NCBI GenBank assembly: GCA_900314855.1 | Contig: OMWZ01000008.1 | Span: forward strand, 1-64,000 | DNA: 64,000 nucleotides | Reading direction: 5' to 3' | Source of the DNA: an uncultured Selenomonadales bacterium | GTDB taxonomy: Bacteria > Bacillota > Negativicutes > Acidaminococcales > Acidaminococcaceae | Notes under the pieces: model-generated | Seen by the model: only the letters and a program-made list of their open reading frames with translations | Told to the model about the DNA's origin: nothing | The model's database searches: none | Program-made: the position numbers and the translations under genes | Shown here: in pieces, positions 60,412 through 64,000 of the stretch | Layout of the letters: each line of letters opens with the position of its first letter | Position numbering within the stretch: position 1 is the stretch's first letter

Positions 60412-60907
60412 AGGCCGAATCTTCTTCCTGTTCCCACTGGAACTGCCTGTAGAGCAGGCGTTCCACAGGAACGGTCAATACCATATTTCCCAGGCAATAC
60501 CAGAGGGTTTCCATCAGGTACGGCCCGGCCGTATGGGCCACGCTGCCGCTGAGGGCCAGCACGGGAACGGCGTACAGCAGGCGCAGTCCCAGGCTGAGGC
60601 TCCCCATCAGGAGTACGTGGTACGCGCCATTGTTTTTGAAAATCATTTCCTTGACGCGGCCCACAAGGTACCCCGCGGCACCGCGCGTCAGGATGCAGAA
60701 ACCAAAGACCGAAGGCGACGACAAGTCCTGCAGCAAGCCAAAGGCCACCCCTGCCATCAAGCCCACCCGGGGGCCATAAAACAGGGCAAGGGCATAAATA
60801 AAAATCAAGGGCAAGTCAAAATACAGACTGCCCCTGAAAAATCCGATGGAAGTCGTCTGCAGCAGGACAACGACAAAGGCCGTTCCCAGCCAGGACCACA
60901 TTCTCAT
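60401..60907 (-). CDS. mreD: Rod shape-determining protein MreD
   Basis: 168 residues, about five to six membrane helices, low sequence conservation as usual. Family-like segments: FFRGSLYFDLPLIFIYALAL, YGPRVGLMAGVAFGLLQDLS and a C-terminal MVLTVPVERLLYRQF. AGGAGG lies 6 bases before ATG 60907; the frame extends to 60934 but without a site. It is identified mainly by position between mreC and the PBP2 gene, with fitting topology. Confidence 0.88.
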   Translation of the reverse strand: MRMWSWLGTAFVVVLLQTTSIGFFRGSLYFDLPLIFIYALALFYGPRVGLMAGVAFGLLQDLSSPSVFGFCILTRGAAGYLVGRVKEMIFKNNGAYHVLLMGSLSLGLRLLYAVPVLALSGSVAHTAGPYLMETLWYCLGNMVLTVPVERLLYRQFQWEQEEDSAYGQ

Positions 60908-60960
60908 TCCATTCCTCCTGCCCCCAGGCCGCATCCCTACCAGACCGCCCGCAGGCCGCC

Positions 60961-61890
60961 CTACTTCGCCGGCGCGGCCGGTGCCGCCGCAGACTGTTTC
61001 TGCCCTGCCCCCGCCGCGCGGGAAGCCGCTTCCTGCTCCCGCTGCCGGACTTCGCGGGCCAACAGCGCCGCCTCATCCACATGGAGGACGACAAATACTT
61101 TGTCCAGGACCCGCAGGTCCGCCGCCGGATCGATTTCCGCCACCTTCTGCAGGCCTGCCGGATCCGACGCCACCGACGCGACCTTGCCGACATAGACGCC
61201 CGGCGGATATTTTCCGCCCAGACCGTTCGTCACGATCAAGTCACCGGGCCGGATATCCGCGTCCTTGGCGAGGTACATCAGGCGCAGGCTCGCCGACGCC
61301 GGCCCGTGTCCGGCCAGGACGCCAACGGAATTGGACCCGTAGCGCTGGACCTTGACGCCGATGCGGGAGCTGCTGCTCGACAAGTACAAGACGCGGCTGT
61401 AATGGTCGTACACATCCTCCACGATTCCCGCCAGGCCCGCGCTGGTTGTGACGAGCATATCGGGGCGGATGCCGTCGGCCGTGCCTTTGTCCAGGAAGAA
61501 ATGCTCGCGCAAATCTCCCAGGTCCACGCCGACGACGCGGGCCGGCAGCAGCGTCTCCTCAGGATTTCGCTGCTTGTACCCCACCATGGCGCGCAACTGG
61601 TCGTTTTCCGCCTCGAGGCGCGCAATGCGGTATTCCGCACTGTCGAGATGCCCCAGGCGGGACTTGAGCTGTGCATTTTCCTCCTGCAACGTACTGTTCA
61701 GGCGCCGCGACGCGCCGAAAGAGGCCACCTTGTCATGGACAAAGAGGACCACCCCGTTGACGGGCAGCAGCACGGCGCCCACGGCCCGGTTCACCAGGGG
61801 GAAGCGCCACCGCTGGCTCACGGCCAGGGCCATGCAGGCCACCAGGGCCAGCACTGCCAGTACGACGACAAATTGCTGTTTCTTCATCAT
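60961..61890 (-). CDS. mreC: Rod shape-determining protein MreC
   Basis: 309 residues. N-terminal membrane anchor (VVVLAVLALVACMALAVSQR), a coiled coil at ~65-105 (LNSTLQEENAQLKSRLGHLD, YRIARLEAENDQLRAMVGYK), then the paired beta-barrel domain with LVTTSAGLAGIVEDVYDHYS and GVLAGHGPASASLRLMYLAK. C-terminal tail rich in Ala. Couples MreB to the periplasmic synthesis machine. Start ATG 61890 or the adjacent ATG 61887, one base past the mreB stop. Confidence 0.94.
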   Translation of the reverse strand: MMKKQQFVVVLAVLALVACMALAVSQRWRFPLVNRAVGAVLLPVNGVVLFVHDKVASFGASRRLNSTLQEENAQLKSRLGHLDSAEYRIARLEAENDQLRAMVGYKQRNPEETLLPARVVGVDLGDLREHFFLDKGTADGIRPDMLVTTSAGLAGIVEDVYDHYSRVLYLSSSSSRIGVKVQRYGSNSVGVLAGHGPASASLRLMYLAKDADIRPGDLIVTNGLGGKYPPGVYVGKVASVASDPAGLQKVAEIDPAADLRVLDKVFVVLHVDEAALLAREVRQREQEAASRAAGAGQKQSAAAPAAPAK

Positions 61891-61891
61891 C

Positions 61892-62926
61892 TCAGAGCTT
61901 GCTGTTGGAAGACATAAAGCCTTTCTTGTACTGATCGATGTTTTCGACGCAGATGCCCGTACCCAGCACGACGCAGGTCAGGGCATCGTCGCTGACATAG
62001 ACCGGCATATGGGTCTGCTCGCTCAGCAGGTTGTCCAGATTGCGCAGCAGGGACGACCCGCCGGTCATGACGATGCCGTGGTCGATAATGTCCGACGCCA
62101 GTTCCGGCGGCGTCTTCTCCAGCGTGCTGCGCACGGCTTCGACGATATTCTGTACGGGTTCCTCGATGCCGGTGCAGATCTGGTTCGCGTTGATCATCAG
62201 GTTCTTCGGCAGGCCGCTCACCATATCGCGGCCGCGGATTTCCATGGTTTCCGGATTTTCGACAAACTTCGCCGTGCCGATTTTGATCTTGATTTCCTCC
62301 GCAGTCCGCTCGCCGATGAGCAGGCTGAACGTCTTGCGGATGTAACGGGCGATGGCGTCGTCAATGGCGTCGCCGCCCGTGCGGATGGAGCGGGACACGA
62401 CGATGCCGCCGAGGGAAATGACGGCGACTTCGCAAGTGCCGCCCCCGATATCGACGACCATGCTGCCCGTGGCTTCCTGTACAGGCAGGCCGGCGCCGAT
62501 GGCCGCGGCCATGGGCTCCTCAATCAGGTAGGCCTCGCGGGCCCCGGCCTGGATCGCCGCGTCCACGACAGCGCGTTTCTCCACTTCCGTCACTCCCGAC
62601 GGCACGCCGATGACGATCCGAGGCCGGATCAGGGTATGGCGGCCCAGGGCGCGGTGGATGAAATACTTGAGCATGGACTGGGTAATGTCGAAATCGGCAA
62701 TGACGCCGTCCTTCATGGGACGGATGGCCACAATATTGCCCGGCGTCCGGCCGATCATGGCCTTCGCCTCGGCGCCGATTTCCAGCACCTCGTTCGACTC
62801 GCTGTCCACGGCGACGACAGAAGGCTCATGGATGATGATGCCTTTGCCTTTGCAATGGACCAGCGTATTGGCGGTTCCCAAATCAATGCCCAGATCGTGG
62901 GAGAAATTCTTGAAAATGTCAAACAT
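61892..62926 (-). CDS. mreB: Rod shape-determining protein MreB (actin-like)
   Basis: 344 residues. ATP-driven cytoskeletal filament that steers elongation. Phosphate-1 motif [20 protein letters not shown], phosphate-2 [20 protein letters not shown] and adenosine motif [20 protein letters not shown] are present. The start is ATG 62926 ([12 protein letters not shown]), with GAGGTG 9 bases upstream; the longer frame to 62974 would run into radC. One base separates it from mreC. Confidence 0.97.
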   Translation of the reverse strand: MFDIFKNFSHDLGIDLGTANTLVHCKGKGIIIHEPSVVAVDSESNEVLEIGAEAKAMIGRTPGNIVAIRPMKDGVIADFDITQSMLKYFIHRALGRHTLIRPRIVIGVPSGVTEVEKRAVVDAAIQAGAREAYLIEEPMAAAIGAGLPVQEATGSMVVDIGGGTCEVAVISLGGIVVSRSIRTGGDAIDDAIARYIRKTFSLLIGERTAEEIKIKIGTAKFVENPETMEIRGRDMVSGLPKNLMINANQICTGIEEPVQNIVEAVRSTLEKTPPELASDIIDHGIVMTGGSSLLRNLDNLLSEQTHMPVYVSDDALTCVVLGTGICVENIDQYKKGFMSSNSKL

Positions 62927-62970
62927 CCTTTTTGCACCTCGTTCAAACTGAAAGCCCGGCAGGAACGGGG

Positions 62971-63657
62971 TCACAACTCCCCATGTTCCTTGAAACTGTA
63001 ATAGACGCCATCGCCGATCACCAGATGGTCCAGGACGGGAATCCCCATGATTTCCCCGGTCTTCGCCAACACCCTGGTCAGGTTCCGGTCCTCCCGGCTG
63101 GGAGTCGGATCGCCCGACGGGTGGTTGTGCGCCACCAGGATAGCCGCCGCGTGGGCCGTAATGGCCGGCGCGAAGACCTCCCGCGGATGCACGACGGCGC
63201 TGTTCAGCGATCCTTCGGCAATCTGTTCGGTCTGGATGACACGATTTTTTGTGTTCAAGAGCAGGACGAGGAAACGCTCGTGCGTTTCACTGCGCAGCCT
63301 GCCCATCAGATACTGAGCCCCCGCGTCAGGTGAACTGATGCATGCCGACTCAACAGCTGATGCGCAGGCCAACCGTTTTCCCAGTTCCAAGGCCGCCAGG
63401 ATTCGCGCCGCCCGGGCCGTGCCCAGGCCCTTGACGTGTTGGAAATCCTGTACGCGCCGCCACCGGGCGACTTCGCGGTACAGCCGTTCATGGGCCGTCA
63501 ATTGCGAGGCAATCTGCAGCGCCGACACCCCCTGTGTACCGCTGCCGATCAGAATGGCCAGCAGCTCGGCGTTCGTCAATACCCCTGCTCCCAGGCTGCA
63601 CAAGCGCTCCCGGGGACGGTCCTCCTTACACATGTCACTGATTTTCAGATTGGTCAA
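62971..63657 (-). CDS. radC: RadC-family JAB/MPN-domain protein
   Basis: 228 residues. A helix-hairpin-helix-like N-terminal part ([20 protein letters not shown] and [20 protein letters not shown]) is followed by the JAMM metal site [20 protein letters not shown] with PSGDPTPS. Originally named for DNA repair, which is disputed; the metalloprotease-like fold is clear but the substrate is not. The start is TTG 63657 with AAAGGAG 9 bases upstream. It lies between maf and mreB, the common Firmicute order. Confidence 0.93.
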   Translation of the reverse strand: MTNLKISDMCKEDRPRERLCSLGAGVLTNAELLAILIGSGTQGVSALQIASQLTAHERLYREVARWRRVQDFQHVKGLGTARAARILAALELGKRLACASAVESACISSPDAGAQYLMGRLRSETHERFLVLLLNTKNRVIQTEQIAEGSLNSAVVHPREVFAPAITAHAAAILVAHNHPSGDPTPSREDRNLTRVLAKTGEIMGIPVLDHLVIGDGVYYSFKEHGEL

Positions 63658-63678
63658 TGTACCACACTCCTTTGCGTG

Positions 63679-64000
63679 TTACAGAGCCCCCAATCCCTGT
63701 AAAATTGTATAGACAAGGGTTCGCGGCAGGCCGACGACATTATCGTAGGCCCCGTCGATGCGGGACACCAGCAGGGCGCCCTTCCCTTGAATCCCATAAG
63801 CGCCGGCCTTGTCCATGGGTTCCCCCGTGGCCACATAGGCCTCGATTTCCTCGTCCGTCAGCAGGCGGAACGTCACCACCGTCGTAGCCACGGCAACCCG
63901 TTCCTGCCCGCGCCAGCGCACGGCAACGGCCGTCTTGACCGCGTGGGTCCGGCCGGACAGCGCCCGAAGCATAGCCCGGGCCCCAGCCGCGTCCGCCGGC
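63679..64000 (-). CDS. Maf-family nucleotide pyrophosphatase, C-terminal part (gene runs off the window)
   Basis: Partial: the last ~107 codons are inside the window and the reading frame stays open to base 64000. AMLRALSGRTHAVKTAVAVR and TFRLLTDEEIEAYVATGEPM, DKAGAYGIQGKGALLVSRID and YDNVVGLPRTLVY match the end of Maf/YceF/YhdE, which hydrolyse dTTP/UTP and modified nucleotides. The catalytic N-terminal motif is outside the window. Position before radC-mreB is the standard one. The internal ATG at 63972 is not a credible start. Confidence 0.9.
   Translation of the reverse strand, partial: PADAAGARAMLRALSGRTHAVKTAVAVRWRGQERVAVATTVVTFRLLTDEEIEAYVATGEPMDKAGAYGIQGKGALLVSRIDGAYDNVVGLPRTLVYTILQGLGAL

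Noticed and set aside
1..64000. Search for CRISPR arrays, insertion sequences, phage genes, tRNAs, toxin-antitoxin pairs and defence systems
   Set aside because: None seen on reading both strands; gene content, codon style and operon order look like uniform core chromosome. A tRNAscan or profile search was not possible here.

Overview
The window is a GC-rich, gene-dense stretch of chromosome. It most likely comes from a diderm Firmicute of the class Negativicutes (Veillonella, Megasphaera, Selenomonas and Acidaminococcus relatives). Two kinds of evidence combine. First, it carries genes for a heptose-containing lipopolysaccharide outer membrane: gmhA, hldE, hldD, gmhB, two GT9 heptosyltransferases, an LptD/OstA-like barrel protein and two RND efflux systems. 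Second, it uses Firmicute-style regulation: two T-box leaders, AGGAGG-type ribosome binding sites and many GTG or TTG starts. Genus cannot be fixed from the sequence alone. I see no rRNA, tRNA, CRISPR, insertion sequence, phage or defence genes; this is core chromosome.

Layout. 0.2-1.6 kb: a CNNM/CorC-type membrane protein, convergent with a calcium P-type ATPase. 1.7-6.8 kb: leftward Ca-ATPase, a small unknown protein and an SbmA/BacA-like ABC exporter. 6.9-11.3 kb: RND pump and adaptor. 11.5-14.5 kb: a secreted RsiV-like protein and a DASS anion symporter, the latter divergent from a LysR regulator with a perfect inverted repeat between them. 15.6-16.3 kb: a remnant-like small gene between two hairpins that share an 18-base motif. 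16.3-18.8 kb: C39-like peptidase and CCA/poly(A) nucleotidyltransferase, overlapping. 19.0-22.1 kb: leuC-leuD-leuB behind a T-box. 22.3-26.5 kb: purine permease, then serA behind a T-box and a consensus promoter, then a small secreted protein. 26.6-31.5 kb: TetR, adaptor and RND pump, rightward. 31.6-40.3 kb: a nine-gene aromatic amino acid operon, aroF-tyrA-aroB-aroA-aroC-pheA-aroE-aroK-aroQ. It is preceded by a 41-residue leader peptide rich in Phe and Tyr and an attenuator. 40.3-50.9 kb: outer-membrane and LPS heptose operon, with an LtaS-like transferase and a DAG kinase at its end. 51.1-53.2 kb: secreted YG-repeat protein and DUF535 protein. 53.2-64.0 kb: cell-shape and RNA cluster maf-radC-mreB-mreC-mreD-mrdA-rodA-radical SAM-DUF2344-rng.

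How the parts work together. The aro operon encodes the whole route from DAHP to chorismate plus the branches to Phe and Tyr, and the leader suggests that Phe/Tyr-tRNA charging controls it. The leu and serA T-boxes give two further amino-acid-sensing switches, so three biosynthetic units use two different RNA mechanisms. The heptose operon makes ADP-heptose and transfers heptose to the LPS core. The co-transcribed LtaS-like enzyme and DAG kinase suggest a phospholipid-derived envelope modification with diacylglycerol recycling (inference). The mre/mrd cluster builds the elongasome.

Start codons were moved from the longest open frame to the codon with a correctly spaced ribosome binding site wherever the sequence allowed. 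All functions are inferred from reading the sequence; no database search was run.
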